Source: Liolophura sinensis (lineage: Eukaryota; Mollusca; Polyplacophora; Chitonida; Chitonidae). From it: DNA of 64,000 nt. Positions 25,106-38,162 of the stretch are shown here, piece by piece (positions within the stretch are counted from its first letter, which is position 1; each line of letters opens with the position of its first letter). Both the position numbers and the translations under genes were made by a program. Location: contig NC_088302.1 of the NCBI RefSeq assembly GCF_032854445.1, forward strand, positions 51,800,046 to 51,864,045, given 5' to 3'. The notes under the pieces were generated by a model. The model was not told the origin of the DNA and ran no database searches. It worked only from the letters and a program-made list of their open reading frames with translations.

Positions 25106-26191
25106 CACACTATTTGTAAGCCAGGGCTTTAAACTTATTCACCTCGAACTTTCTTTTAACTTCCATGTCAAAACCACAGAGGACCACATTCAGCCCACAC
25201 GATCCGTATGCGGTAATCAATTAGTACAGATGACACTGAGGAGGTTATACCGGCATTAAGGTCATATCGGCCTCAAGGTTACACTGGCCTCAAATATAAG
25301 AGTCGTACCCGACGTACTGAGAAGCTAACAAGAATTTATACATGTGTGTGGTAGTTTGTACGATGACACACGTACTGATAGCTTCCCAGTCCTGACATAA
25401 CCTCTTTCAAGCTTTTTGCCGCCAGACCTTAATAAAAATAAATAACTATCATGGCGCTGGTCAGTGATGATCCAGTATTCTCTAAGAAAAGCCTCCATTC
25501 CGAGACTTGTTGAGGGTGATCTAATAATTAAACAGCGAGATAAACTGACAGCTGAGGGACATGTTGACACGTGATGTTAATACGGTTATCACACCCTTGT
25601 ATAACCTATAAACACCCTGGTATTTAACATTCTAAAAAGAAAACACCAGTGTCATTAGACGCACTCCTTCAAAACTTCTTTAGCCCGCTTTAAGGCAGAG
25701 TTAATGTAGCATAATCCCCAGACAAAATCCCCCGTTGCCTTTCAAATAATAACCAATGTGTCCTCACGCTGGATGCACTGATGTTCGTCTTCTTTTATTT
25801 CCAAACTCTGACAAGTCATTAGACTGGAAGCCATTTTTTCTCGATTTCTTCAGTTTTAGTCAAGTTTTAGCGTTATCTACGGTTCCCAAGGTCTCTCATG
25901 ATAATAAACAAAAAAGGAATCCTCTGAAATCTTCAGGGACACATTCTTGAGTATGGATTGTCACAGTAATCAAAATGGCATGCAGGTTTCGGAACCTTAA
26001 AGTTAAACCTTTCAGTGAATCGATGTGAACCACGCCATACATGAAAAAAATTAAAGCGGTAAAAACAATGGAATGAAGATATCAAATGACAAGAAATACG
26101 CCACCTCCATGCACACTAATTTTTCGGGTCAGTTCAAACAATTAAGCCATTTTGACTCAGGAGCCTCTCACCAATACGGTCGCTGTCCTAA

Positions 26192-26318
26192 TTTATTTAC
26201 TTTATTGATGTTTTACGCCATACTCAAGAATATCTCACTTATGTGACAGCGGCCAGCATTATGGTAGGAAGAAGCCGCGCAGAGCCCGGGGGAAACCCAC
26301 GATCATCTGCAGGCCGCT
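26192..26318 (-). mobile_element. Family A SINE, 3' half
   Basis: Reverse-oriented body with TTTTACGCCATACTCAAGAA and CAGCGGCCAGCATTATGGTA. It lies next to an opposite-orientation copy (26345-26450). Confidence 0.78.
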
Positions 26319-26344
26319 ATAAGTCCAAGTCACGCTGGCTCAAG

Positions 26345-26450
26345 ATCTGCTGACAGCCTGCGGATGGTCGCGGGTTTCCTCCGGACTTGCTAAAAATTCT
26401 TGAGCACAGGCGCAAAACGCCAATGAAATAAATAAATAAATAAGTAAAAC
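26345..26450 (+). mobile_element. Family A SINE, internally deleted 3' half
   Basis: GCCTGCGGATGGTCGCGGGT then jumps to TTCTTGAGCACAGGCGCAAA and a tail of AATAAATAAATAAATAAG. The middle GCTGGCCGCC segment is missing. Confidence 0.75.
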
Positions 26451-26464
26451 CAGCCTCCTGTATC

Positions 26465-26770
26465 CATAGGCTAACTTAAATGTTTAGCTCAAACTGAATG
26501 AAAAGTTAGGCTCATTCCGGACACCGATGCCAACAGGCTAACTGGAAACCTTAGCTCATTCCCGACTCCTGTCTACAGGCTAACCGGAAAGCTGGGCTCA
26601 TTCCCGACTCCTGTCTACAGGCTAACTGGAAAGCTTGGTTCATTTGCCGACTCCTATCTACAGGCTAACTGAACAGCTTAGCTCATTCCCGACTCCTGTC
26701 TACATGTTGACTGGGAAGTCTAGGCCATTCCCGACTCCTGTCTACAGGCTAACTGGAAATCCCAGTCACA
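26465..26770. repeat. 42-bp minisatellite, about 7 copies
   Basis: CAGGCTAACTGGAAAGCT then CTCATTCCCGACTCCTGTCTA repeated, with outer copies more diverged. Confidence 0.9.
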
Positions 26771-27033
26771 AAGGACACCGATATATTCAAAAGGTTGACT
26801 AGAAAGACCTGTCCCTACAGTCTAGATCATATTAATACTTGAGTAGATGAATCGAGACAGTTTACCTTGATCGGATAGTGACGAAACCCATATACTTGAT
26901 CCACCCTATCGTAGCTAGCACTTTACAGTCTGTTAGTCGGACAGATATGGACAAATTACACCCGTTTATTTTCCATAAAAAATGTCACCATATCACTCAA
27001 ACGCCAAAGACAGCTTTTACCCAACCTGTCAGC

Positions 27034-27106
27034 GTCGACGGCACTTTGATCAGGGCGCGTCGACGGCACTTTGATCAAGGCACGTCGACGGCACTTTGAT
27101 CAACGC
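27034..27106. repeat. 25-bp tandem repeat, 3 copies
   Basis: GTCGACGGCACTTTGATCA appears three times at 25-bp spacing. Confidence 0.92.
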
Positions 27107-27299
27107 CAAATAGCCAGATGAAGGCCCAAAAAATTTCTTTCATTTGAATGTTTCATAACGCTATAATCAAGACATTTTTGGTTTTATAAGTGGATTAAAA
27201 CCAGTGCCCAAATATAAACCACCCACCTTGGGCAAGTTTTTACTGACACACATTCCCAAGTTAGTGGTCTTCAACAAACGTTGGTCTGCGCAAAGGGTC

Positions 27300-27745
27300 A
27301 CACAGCGTCACGGATCACATATTCGTCACCAAATCCCCGAGATCTACAGTGTCACAGACCACATATTCGTCACCAATCCCCTAAAACTACAGCGTCACAG
27401 ACCACATTATTGCCACCAAATCCCCCAGAACTGACAGCAGGAGCACAGAACTCCAGCGTCACAGATCACATATTCGTCACCAAATCCCCCAGAACTGACA
27501 GCGTCACAGACCACATACTAGTCACCAAATCCCCAAGAACTGACGGCAGGAGCCAGAACAACAGCGTCACAGACGACATATTCGTCACCAAATCCCCCAG
27601 AACTGACAGCAGGAGCCCAGGACTACAGCGTCACACGACATATTCGTCACCAAATCCCCCAGAACTGACAGCAGGAGCCCAGAACAACAGCGTCACAGAC
27701 GACATATTCGTCACCAAATCCGCTAGAACTGACAGCAGGAGCCGA
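27300..27745. repeat. Minisatellite with alternating ~39-bp and ~60-bp units
   Basis: AGCGTCACAGACGACATATT followed by CGTCACCAAATCCCCCAGAA, with or without a CTGACAGCAGGAGCCCAGAA spacer. A 173-codon frame passes through because unit lengths are mostly multiples of three; it has no start context or domain and is not called a gene. Confidence 0.9.
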
Positions 27746-27912
27746 GAATTGAATACTAATTTGTCAAATCCACAAATAAAGGCGCACACGTTTAATCTTT
27801 GATGTGAAAGTCTTGGCATTTACTCTTCATTTCAAACCCATTGTTTTAGCCATGGTGAACTACTTCTAACTCTATTTTTCAAATATACGCCATGCTTAAT
27901 GCTTAATTAACG

Positions 27913-28407
27913 TGGGTGCCCGGGCATATGGGTATCCCTGGGAATACTGCTGCAGATGAAGCCGCGAAGGCGGCTTTGCGTTCCGTTACTACCCAAACTG
28001 ACGTTCCATATTCGTACTTGCGTTCACTTATTTGCTCCTATATCAAGCGCTTGTTTCAGGCTCAATGGGATGGCCAGACAACCAACAAACTGCATGATAT
28101 TCGTCAGTTTGTTGGTCCAGCGCCTTCCATTTCACGGCATCGTCTCCGCTCTTGCATTTTGAGGAGGTGTCGTATCGGTCACACACGTGCTACGCATGGG
28201 TATTTGTTAAAAGGAGAAGATGCTCCTCATTGCTTTGCTTGTGATCAACGGTTCACAGTCAAGCACATATTGCTTGACTGTGGCGACTTTGCTCCTGTAC
28301 GAGATTCCTTTTATCACGTGAGCTCTCTTTCAGAACTTTTCAATTCTGCAGAAAGTGATACTATTTTTGACTTTCTCTCTGCCATTGGTATGGCAGGAAA
28401 GCTGTAA
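27913..28407 (+). pseudogene. C-terminal fragment of LINE ORF2 (end of RNase H plus CCHC tail)
   Basis: Reads WVPGHMGIPGNTAADEAAKAA, the last RNase H motif with its Asp, then a ~140-aa tail with a Cys/His cluster (CFACDQRFTVKHILLDC) typical of I-superfamily ORF2 proteins. No frame break up to the stop at 28407. The reverse transcriptase and endonuclease are absent, so this is a dead-on-arrival copy. Confidence 0.88.
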
Positions 28408-28571
28408 TTTTAAACTACCGTCTGTGTTTGTTATGTGACTTCTGGTGTCCTTTTTGACTGAATAGTAAATGAATTATCCGTAGTAGATCGACTATTTGAC
28501 GTTTTATTGTCGCGATAAAACTGAAATATTGTTGAAAGCGACGTTAAAACTTTCACTCACTCACTCACTTT
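27914..28571 (+). mobile_element. 5'-truncated RNase H-encoding LINE (I/Nimb-like), CACT tail
   Basis: Insertion flanked by the 12-bp target duplication CTTAATTAACGT (27902-27913 and 28572-28583). The body begins inside the RNase H domain, encodes the ORF2 C-terminus, and ends in a short 3' UTR with CACTCACTCACTCAC at ~28555. Confidence 0.88.
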
Positions 28572-29069
28572 CTTAATTAACGTAAATAAGATGCGCTATA
28601 GTTATCATACTTTGCTTTAGATCCATTCAAGTGCGAACCGCTAAAATCAAAGGCTCGAACAAGTGTTAACGGTTTTTGCAAGTCTCTCAGTAGTTCGAGA
28701 CCTGGTCAAATCTATAATCACCATGTAATCATTCAATAGCCTATCTCCTTGCTGGGATTTTCTACATGAATACGTGATTTTCGGTTCAGAAAAACTGTCC
28801 GGTTGAGTGAATTAACTTCCATGATTTATTGCAAGAATTATAGTCTTTGTTGAATTATATGGGCCAAGGTTTTTTTTCTTTTTTTTTTTGAAAAGATAGG
28901 TTACCTGGGGAATGAAATGATTTTACTTGGTTCTTGTTACTCTAGACCAAGAAACTCACAAATCACATAAACGTACGGAAATTCAGCTCGGTCTGCCTGT
29001 AGGTATTGTCAAAATGAACTTAAGCTGATAGGCAGTTCTTCACGAGGAGATCGTAAAAGGATAGAAACT

Positions 29070-29800
29070 CTAATTTCTGATCGGATCTGCTCTTTGTCTC
29101 AAAGTTACCGAATTTTTTGTCTAATCATCTAGTGACATTTAGAGCCTCACCACAGCCTCTGCCATTGAAAATGCCAACAAATGAAATATTAAACGGTTAA
29201 ATCCGACGTTAGTGTCCGAGACACCACTATCTGAAACGCAGTGACATTGAATGCTGTCGTGTTTTGTCTGGGCCGTAAGGCAGTGGGTTCCAGTCAAATA
29301 TCACCACAGATTGCTCATAGGAAGTGTTACCAATTCATATGAAATACAGTCATATTATTTCGTAATGTTCTCCAATGGGGCGAAAATACCAATCTAATAA
29401 TGAACTGGGCGAATTGTCTTTCTCATAGAATAACAGTCATATCAGATCTGATTTCATTTAGTGTCTACTCTCTTCCGCCAAGTTACAGAGTTTGTTGTCA
29501 AATCAGCCAGTGACATTTACCTCCTCTTCGCAGTTTGTGACACTGATATGCCATCAAATGAAGTTTTAAACAGCTATGTCTGACAGGATTGCCGGCATTT
29601 TTTGTTCATGTTCGGAAAACCCACAATCTGAAAAGTAATAACATTGAATGTTAAGGATCGTGTTTTGTCTGAGACCAGTGTCACAAGATCTCTGACAGAT
29701 TTCTGATAAAAAAAATGTTACCAATTCATATGACATATCAGTGAAATTACTTTGTTTACCCGCAATCCTATAATGCTGGTTAAGAAACTTCGTGAAAAGA
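29070..29800. repeat. Imperfect ~370-bp tandem duplication
   Basis: Shared landmarks in the same order in 29070-29400 and 29440-29800: AGTGACATTT, TGCCA...CAAATGAA, CATTGAATG, GTGTTTTGTCTG and GTTACCAATTCATATGA. About 65-70 percent similar by eye; no coding frame. Confidence 0.65.
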
Positions 29801-30439
29801 CTTTCGGTGAACCGATTGCCTAAGTTAGACATAGCTGTTATTAAAACATACTATTCGTTATAAACCTGTTGGATACAACATTCTCTTGTCTTTTGTCGCA
29901 ATGTCAAGATATTTGGTGATGTCAGAAATATACAAATAATCTGTCCATTGAATTTCCCAATAATTAGTGTTTCAAGATTTTTAACAACAGGGCATTAAAT
30001 ATTTATTTGACAATCGCCATTAAGTTAATCAGGTAATAGTTGAACAGAATCTTCTGTTGTTATGTCACCTTGTGACACAGAATGTGCACCACATAGTGCA
30101 TAACGCATAACGCGAGCGGCCTAACATGTAATGCCTGAATCCCTGCATGCATGGTTGTGGTTTTGCCTTGCACTTCGCATTTTGTTTAGTCATATGATGG
30201 CGAGGAGTCATTAGATGTGTGGACATATACTCTGCTTTCTCGTTCCCGGGCAACATCATGCCGAAGACAGAGGTCATGACACCCCCACACGGTCACATTC
30301 TACTGACATCGGGCAAAACAGTCATGTTTCCCTGTTCTAACATCTTAGTGGCTGAGCAATAAGATACATTTTTAAATTCAGCTGCATTCTTAAGCCAGGA
30401 CCTTCGCTAGGTATGTGTAGCGAGGTGCAGCGGTTTGGC

Positions 30440-30610
30440 CTAGAAGCGCTGGGTGTACCACAGAATAGGCCTGCGCTGTCATATGTACCGAGCCGTAAAA
30501 GTGACATGGTGAAAAAAAAATTTTGAAAGAGAAAAAAAAATGACATGCAGAAAAAAATTTTTTTTTGGAAGAGAAATTTTGTTTTCTTTAATCCCCCGAC
30601 ATAATTAACC
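30440..30610. repeat. Second copy of the AT-tract repeat
   Basis: GAGCCGTAAAAGTGACATGG, TTTTGAAAGAGAAAA, TGACATG and TAATCCCCCGACATAATT match 20045-20175 in the same orientation. Confidence 0.65.
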
Positions 30611-31689
30611 AATAATAATACACTCATCTACTGCCTAATCGTCATTGCCAATATGCTTTTGGAAATTAACTTTTGTCGCCTGCAAATTATACTTTCTCAG
30701 TCCCAAAATGTTCTTTTAGACGACAAGGAAAGTCAATACGATGTATAGCATATGCTCCAACAATCTGGGATTATTATTAATAAAGTAAACACTCAACCAA
30801 ATAATACGATAAGAGTATGACATATCACAGCCGTCCTTAGACATGTATGTGAAATTGAGTTAAGGCTTTCAGTCCAAACCTAAATGGCTTGACTTGTGGC
30901 TGATCACATGGCTGCAGTGGACAGAAGTGGGATTCATTTCAGCTTATTTGCGCGGTAGCCGCTTATGCCGAATAACGGATTTGAACATTGACATTTTAAA
31001 TGTAAAATCAAGTAACTCCGACAATGCTCTGTCAGTGGGCTCTTACAAACCTGTAATTATTAGTCAAGGATGCAGTGTAGGCTACAAGTCTATAGTTGGC
31101 GCAATGGAGCTCCAACTAAGTTTGTAATTAGCAATGCAGAGGCTAATTGTTCAAAAGTGTGAACGATACATCAAAGGTACTATAAAACGAAGTGTAGGCC
31201 TGTATGGTTTTAAGGAACATGAAGAAATATGTGGCAAAATAGTCAGAATTTTTTTCATTTTTGAGGCATATTTAAGATTTCTTAACAACCCCTCTGTTTT
31301 ATGCATTTTTCCGTCCAAGCTCTGGAATATTCAGAAATGACGTCATCGATGGATATATACTTGAAACGATATCACCGTTGACATCACCACAGTAAGTTAC
31401 AGGCCGCTGGGGTCTTAGAAAACATGTACTTTTAAAATCATTATTACGCCACAAGAAGAAAGCTGAGAAGGTCACATCATACGCTCTGAATTATGAAACA
31501 AAAATGAAACCTTTCACATATCCTTTAAAGTCAATTCAGATTTAGGTCTTTATACTATAACGTCTGACCCTACTGCAAATTAAATAACCCTTAATTCAGT
31601 CTGAACTAGAGGTAATACAGGGCCCATACAGTTTTGATCAACTGGTCTCTAGCTGGATATTCTAACGTGGACCAGCTTCCCACCTTTCA

Positions 31690-31791
<102 letters not shown>

Positions 31792-32977
31792 CTTTGAGCT
31801 ATGTTTTGTTTTCACAGGATCTCACACATCAAGCATTAATGAACCTAACTGAACTCGTAGAACATTTTGGTGGAGCCGTTCTCAGGCTTAACCCAATTCA
31901 CATTCCCATACAGAGAAAAGTTTCTCAAATTTTATAGCGCAGATTGGCAGTACTCTCTGTCAGATTTTGTCCGTTAAGTTTTTAAAGGCAGGTACTCGTA
32001 AGCATATATTTCTTACACAGGAGAATTGGTTTTGATTAATAAGCCAATACAAATCTTGGGACACTGTTTAAACAAACTGAAGAGAAATCCAAACGAACGT
32101 GTAACATATACCGTACATTTCCTTAGTACAGTATGTTTACACCCACAACGAGTCGACACTTCAAAAGCGGAATCGTGTAATTCGAAACCCGAAAGTTTGA
32201 ACTTCGTTTAGGATAGCAATTATACTAGCTATTAAATATGTATGGCTCGGCGCCTCGCCAGTGGAAGTAGGACTGGTCCTATATCCATGGTATACACTGG
32301 AGTCGGTACCTCGTCCGCATAAATGAGCCTGTTCATTCGTGGTCGCCATAGTTTACATACGGCCATACAGAGCTGCCAGCATGATTCCTGGCTGGACAAG
32401 GTGATGGAAACATCGTTCGCCAGTAAAACAGCTGGCGATGTTGGAGTTAAGGCCAGGTGATTAACTATAAAGATATCGACAATTTCAATCTAATAATCCC
32501 TTTACTGATTCTTGTGGGGTAATTTTAAGATAATTATAGGCATGATCCGTGGTTGTGAACCGGAAAAATTTAACCACCCATGGCTCAGTATTTAGGACAT
32601 TCGGGATAAGGCCGAATGCAGGGAGATGTACGGGTCCACATCGATACAGATATCCTACATGATGTACACATTGACAAAACAAGTGGGGTAGGAGGGTTAC
32701 TCATCTCATTCGCTTTTCTTTGCTTCCTACATCAGCTACTTTATTCACTCAGATAACCTCAAAATTAACCATTAGGACCTAGCCTTGGCCGAAGTGTAAA
32801 AGTGTCCGCCCTCCTTACATCCATGCATATTTAAATGTGATCGAATCTAAGTGTCAAATCCGACATTCATATGCCACCCGTAAAACGTGGAAGAGCGCTT
32901 CAAGTCGATATTCGCAGACCTATTTCAAAAACAACGTAAAACAACTGTTCCTAAAGGAACATGCAAGAAAGAATATA

Positions 32978-34097
32978 AACTACCGGACAAAAGAAACGTA
33001 TAACTTTTAAATGCATTTTTTTCTATGGAAAAATAAGTTGAATAAGTTTGAACGTTGTGCGAATACATTTGCACATAAGCACCCTGTGTACACGTCACTT
33101 TTTAACGAGATTCATTGAAATTGGTGTAAGACATCATGAAAAATCGGAAAAACAGAGTTTCGGGCCCTGTTGAAAATTCTCGATAATGACCGCCGTATAA
33201 ATACCGATGTAGCACATGGTAAGGGTGCAATACCATAAAAAACATCTAAGAGATGCCGAGACTCACACAAGCAGAACGTGATAGAGCCATTGGTATGGCC
33301 GACATGGGGGCCAGCCAACACCACATTGCCAGAACATTCAATTGCAGTCAAGCCACCATCAGCAGACTGTTGGGTCGTTACCGCCTAACAGGCAGGACAC
33401 AAGATCGTCCAAGATCGGGCAGGTCAAGTGTTACAACGCCTGGCGAAGACCGGTACATCCGCACAATCCACTTGCGTAACCGGTTTGTGACGGCGACGTC
33501 AACGGCGGAAACGGCGGAAACGGCACTGGGACACCCCATCAGCAGACGCACAGTCTTACAACGACTCCGCGTGAGTGGTATCAGAGCCTATCGCCCCTTC
33601 CGTGGAATGGCATTGACTCCTCTACACCGTCAAAACCGGCTGCGTTGGGCAAGAGTTGTACGTCGACGGCAGCGACGAGACTGGGAAAGGGTGCTGTTCA
33701 CTGATGAAAGCCGATATAACCTCTTCAGAAATGATGGTCGAATTCGTGTGTATCGACGCAGGGGAGAGCGATCGGCACAAAATTGCATTCAGAATGTCCA
33801 CCCTTTTGGTGCTGGTGGGGTGCTTGTATGGGGCGGAATTTGTGGACAGGTGAGAGCGAGATTGGTCATCATCCAGGGAAATCTGACTGGCCAAAGATAC
33901 CGAGATGAAATATATTACCCCATGCCTTCTTTACTCGGCCTGACAGCAAGTGTAATATCCATATGGCTTTGAATTTTTGAACAGAACTTGGAAAATGGTT
34001 TATTGCAATATAATGTTTATCATGTTGATACTGTCTGTTTTTCTTTCTCTTTCTTGTGGTGCTGAACAAGGTTATACGTTTCTTTTGCCCGGTAGTT
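32978..34097 (+). mobile_element. Tc1/mariner-superfamily transposon with intact ends and internal deletion
   Basis: 27-bp terminal inverted repeats at 32978-33004 and 34071-34097 differ at one base, start AACTACCGG, and are flanked by TA on both sides (32976-32977, 34098-34099), the superfamily's target site. Length 1120 bp is short for Tc1 elements (about 1.3-1.7 kb) because the transposase C-terminus is deleted. Confidence 0.93.
33253..33972 (+). pseudogene. Tc1-like transposase, C-terminally truncated (239 aa)
   Basis: N-terminal paired-type HTH (about residues 20-45, QHHIARTFNCSQATISRLL), a linker GRTQDRPRSGR, then the start of the DDE catalytic domain with the first Asp in LFTDES (Asp151) and GGVLVWGGI. 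The frame leaves homology after GQRYRDEI (~residue 219). The second Asp (usually in a QQDNARPH block) and the third acidic residue are gone. It could still bind DNA ends but not catalyse transposition. The frame up to the deletion is unbroken, implying a recent insertion or deletion. Confidence 0.92.
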
Positions 34098-34099
34098 TA

Positions 34100-37000
34100 T
34101 CAATTTTAAATAAAGCTGGTAGCATTTAAGAGAAGCAGTTATTATTGGTGGAGGAGAAACAGTTCAAGTTATAGGCATGACATCCAGTTCAAATTCCAAA
34201 ATGGTTTAGTCGGTGATTAATTTCCAGTTCCGCTAAAAATGCGTCACAGTCAAGCTTTTATTTGATTTGTAATAACCACGAATGCTTATAAGGCCTGTAT
34301 AGCATCGGGTTAACCGGAATTAGATCCAACAATGACACAAATGAATTGGTACCCTGAACGCTTTATCTACATTTGCCAACCAGAGTATTATACTACTTGT
34401 AAAATTTTAGAAACTTAGAACGAAGGCGTTTGATGGAATACCGTATCACATACAATATAGTTTTTGAATCAGTAACATGTGAGCTAGATTGAGAGCATCA
34501 CATCTTACACAGGAAGGTATACAAATCAAATATTTGTCACAACACATAAACTATGCATGCATGATACTCCATTTGAACGCAGTTAGTCATAGTGGCGAAA
34601 CTTAAGAAGTGGTTGGTGATTTCTGTAATGCATAAAAGGGAAGTGATGTAGTCTATCTTGTAACACCAGAAAAAGTGTGACATTTGGCGATAAATTAAAT
34701 TAGAATGCCAGGTGAAAGTATGTCCATTGCAATAATAATCGATACCCTCCAAAACACAACAAAATGGCATGCTCCGTTTTTATGTTTGTGTGGCTATACC
34801 AATATAATCTGTAAGTTGATGTGATCCTTGAAGGGCATGGGGGCTGACGTGATAAAAACAGTGTACAAAATTCGCTCGTTACATTCCGGTACACCAATAT
34901 TAAAGATGAACATTTGTTTTCTTTGGGCTTCAAACATGCTTCAAATTAATATTTTGTGATGAAAAATGTTCCATGAACAAAAAAAATCACATCAAAATGT
35001 CCTGCTACCCCTATAAGACACACGAGCAGACTTTCGATCATATGGATCAAATGTTGTAAAACAAATAATGTATGTAATGGACTCGTTTGTATCCTTTTTA
35101 TTGGGTTTTTAAATAAGCCATCTTCAATAATACTCCGTTGATGTCCAGTATTGAGAAATCAATACAGCGTCATTTGTTTGTTTGATTTGTTTTATTTGTG
35201 TTTTACGCCGTATTCAAGAATATTTCACTTACACGACGGAGGTCATTATTATCGTGGGAGAAAACCAGGCAGAGCCCATGGGAAACCCACGACCATCAGC
35301 AGGTTGGAGAGGAAGCCAGCATGAGCTGGATTTGAACTCATAGCAACCGCATTTGTGGGCGGCTTCTGGGTCATTACGCGGCGCTGGTGTGCTTACCCCT
35401 CTCGGTCACAGGGATCCGGGATACAGTTTTTTCACTCAGTGGGTCTCTATAACATCCGACAGTTGGTTGCCTCTCAGTGTACATGCATATTAACTCAGGC
35501 CAATTGCCATGGCAACGCGCACGTTCCCTACCAGGGAGTAACTTTGATATACATCACAGTCGCTTTGAGAAACAATACGCTGACTGAATGTTAACTCAAT
35601 CAGACAAAACTATTCGCATTCTCACCTGTGCACTGACGAGCTTGTGCACTGCTCTAACTATCACCGCGGCTATTTTCACCGAGAACGTGGTGAGAACAAA
35701 CAAAAATCACCGGCAAGTCGACCAGAATGCCCTCTTTTTACCTTGGTGGCAGAAATTAATGCACATTTCACACATCAACATATAAGACATCAGGGTTGGG
35801 CAACTTCGCAGTTAGATGGCTTTGTCTAGAATTGCATATAATTGTCTAGAGTTACTGCACGCAACATGAATACTTCATTAAGGAAAGTGAAATGACATTT
35901 TCCATCTTTCTGGTGAAAGAGTTTCTATTCTGTAATCAAAGTTGATTTTCAGAGCGTTCATTTTGGGAAGCCAAAGGAAATTTGTAACATTAGATCTCCC
36001 CAACCTCACGACAAAAATAAATGGCATGCAGAGAAGAGAAAAGCAGATTCTGTGTTACTCTAGAACACGACAAATTGTATAAGGTGTTTTTCTATCAAGA
36101 ATCCATAAACGATGTTATGTTACCGTTTAACTGTTTAAAGTATCAAAATCTATATTTAATGAACAAACCTCAGCCTGAAAAACACACATATTACTTTCCA
36201 AATCTCCATTCAACATACTGATGAATCCAGATAGATGCAAGCCGGTTCCATGCATCTTAGATGGCAGTAATGCTGGGTCTATATAAACACTGTATTTGCC
36301 CAAGCACATATTTAGAGCCAAGTACTAAACGTCATAAAGTTTCATTGCTGTAGCTTCCCAAAAGAATATCACCCTACCTTCCAAAGGAACTCAAAACACC
36401 TTTCTAAGGTCAATAGGACTCAGAATTGGTCAGAATGAGTAACTTACAAATGGGCGAAATTTGAAGTCGAATACAACAAATACAAAAAGACGTGTGCTTG
36501 GTCGAACGGCAGAGACTTATGTCATCAACACGCCAGCAATAATATCACTAATCCTAGAGCGAAGGTTAGAATGTTATAATAGCACTGAACAACAACGGCA
36601 ATAAACAACAACATGCTTACGCTACCCAGCTGCTCAGAGAAGTCTCACCTTCTAATACCGTATATATACACGCATGTTGGTGACGTGCCAGTTTCTTCTA
36701 TATGTGGTCGAATACATCTTCCGAGAAATTTTACGGCTAACTACAACCTTAACCGCTGCAGCCTTTATTGATACGTTTGTCTTGATACAAGCTTCAACTG
36801 AGTGGTTTGAAACTAATTGAAAGTATTAATTTGACAACAACGAAAATAATTTGACTGAAATTGATTTTAGGGTTAGGGTGGAAAACACAGCCGTCCTTAA
36901 AGGTCGATAGACTGATATGTCCAATTTGTCGGCGGTCTTATGATACTATAGGATAACGACTCACCAGTATGTATTTTGTACATAACCTTTTGTAACTGAT

Positions 37001-37500
37001 CTTAAGTAAAAGACAAGAACACGTGACCAGTTTTCATCTATTTATACATTTTGATCAATATCACAAATAGGGTTTGTTACATGTGTAGCCAAATTAAGTT
37101 TGTTTCCTGACGAGACATCGCTCAGCACAAAAGACAGATGACAGCGAGGTATCAGTGTGCACGTAACACTCATAATACTGTAACGTGGCACAAGTAAATG
37201 TTCGTTGTTTCCTCTTTAAAAGACAATCTGGCTTATCTTCTTTCTTTCAGCATTTCCTTGTATCGACAAACAGTACCAATACCCTGAAAGAAAAGGTAGG
37301 CCTATAAAGTGGGTCGTATAAGCAAAGGAGACACATGAAAATGTTTCAAAAAGTTCAAGAATATATACATGCACATTTTCTCAAAGAACGTTTTGTAGTA
37401 ACTCTTCTCGCAGGGCTGAATGGATTTGGACATGATTCGCATCAATGTCGCTAAATTCGTCTAGATGTAGGCTATATGGTATGCTTTATTTGTCTAAATG
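34100..37500. other. No gene recognised apart from one SINE
   Basis: The frames in this stretch (up to ~79 codons) are chance or lie in the SINE at 35183-35400. Confidence 0.5.
35183..35400 (-). mobile_element. Family A SINE, nearly complete
   Basis: From the tail (GTTTTACGCCGTATTCAAGA) through AAACCCACGACCATCAGCAG to GAGCTGGATTTGAACTCATA, the reverse of the box B region. Confidence 0.8.
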
Positions 37501-37501
37501 T

Positions 37502-37722
37502 AGCCATACAATTACCCTATAACCAATGACCCAGGAGCCTCCCGCTGTGAGTTCAAGTCCAGCTCATGCTGACTTCCTCTCCGGCCGTACGTGGGAAGGT
37601 CTGTCAGCAACCTGCGGATGGTCGTAGGCTTCCCCCAGTCTCTGCCCGGTTTCTTCCCACCATTATGCTGGCCAACGTTCTTGAGTGCGGCGCAAAATAC
37701 CAATCAGATATATAAATGAATA
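37502..37722 (+). mobile_element. Family A SINE, most of the element
   Basis: Box B-like GTGAGTTCAAGTCCAGCTC, then GCGGATGGTCGTAGGCTTCC, ACCATTATGCTGGCCAACGT and AAATACCAATCAGATATATAAATG. Confidence 0.82.
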
Positions 37723-37879
37723 CTGGTAGTATGTAAGGTAAAACACCCTACTAAGCATATATGTCCCTTGTAAACTGATAAGTAGCTTTCTTGATCACCA
37801 TGATGACGACCCAAGCAGGGTCCTGAGAGTGAGCTTTTTTATACGGTGACTGATAATGGCAAACTATGGTTGTGATATA

Positions 37880-38162
37880 TGAGGAAAGTCCATCAATATG
37901 CTCAAAATACCAATGTATGTATGCTTGGGTTTAAAGTCGTACTCAAAATACCAATGTATGTATGCTTGGGTTTAAAGTCGTACTCAAAATACCAATGTAT
38001 GTATGCTTGGGTTTAAAGTCGTACTCAAAATACCAGTGTATGTATGCTTGGGTTTAAAGTCGTACTCAAAATACCAATGTATGTATGCTTGGGTTTAAAG
38101 TCGTACTCAAAATATCAATGTATGTGTGCTTGGGTTTAAAGTCGTACTCAAAATACCAATGT
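37880..38162. repeat. 41-bp tandem repeat, 6 near-identical copies
   Basis: ATGCTTGGGTTTAAAGTCG recurs at 37921, 37962, 38003, 38044, 38085 and 38126, exactly 41 bp apart, with only one or two differences per copy. Confidence 0.95.

Noticed and set aside
27281-27802. 173-codon open frame
   Set aside because: It exists only because tandem units are mostly multiples of three; no domain, no start context, no splice signals.
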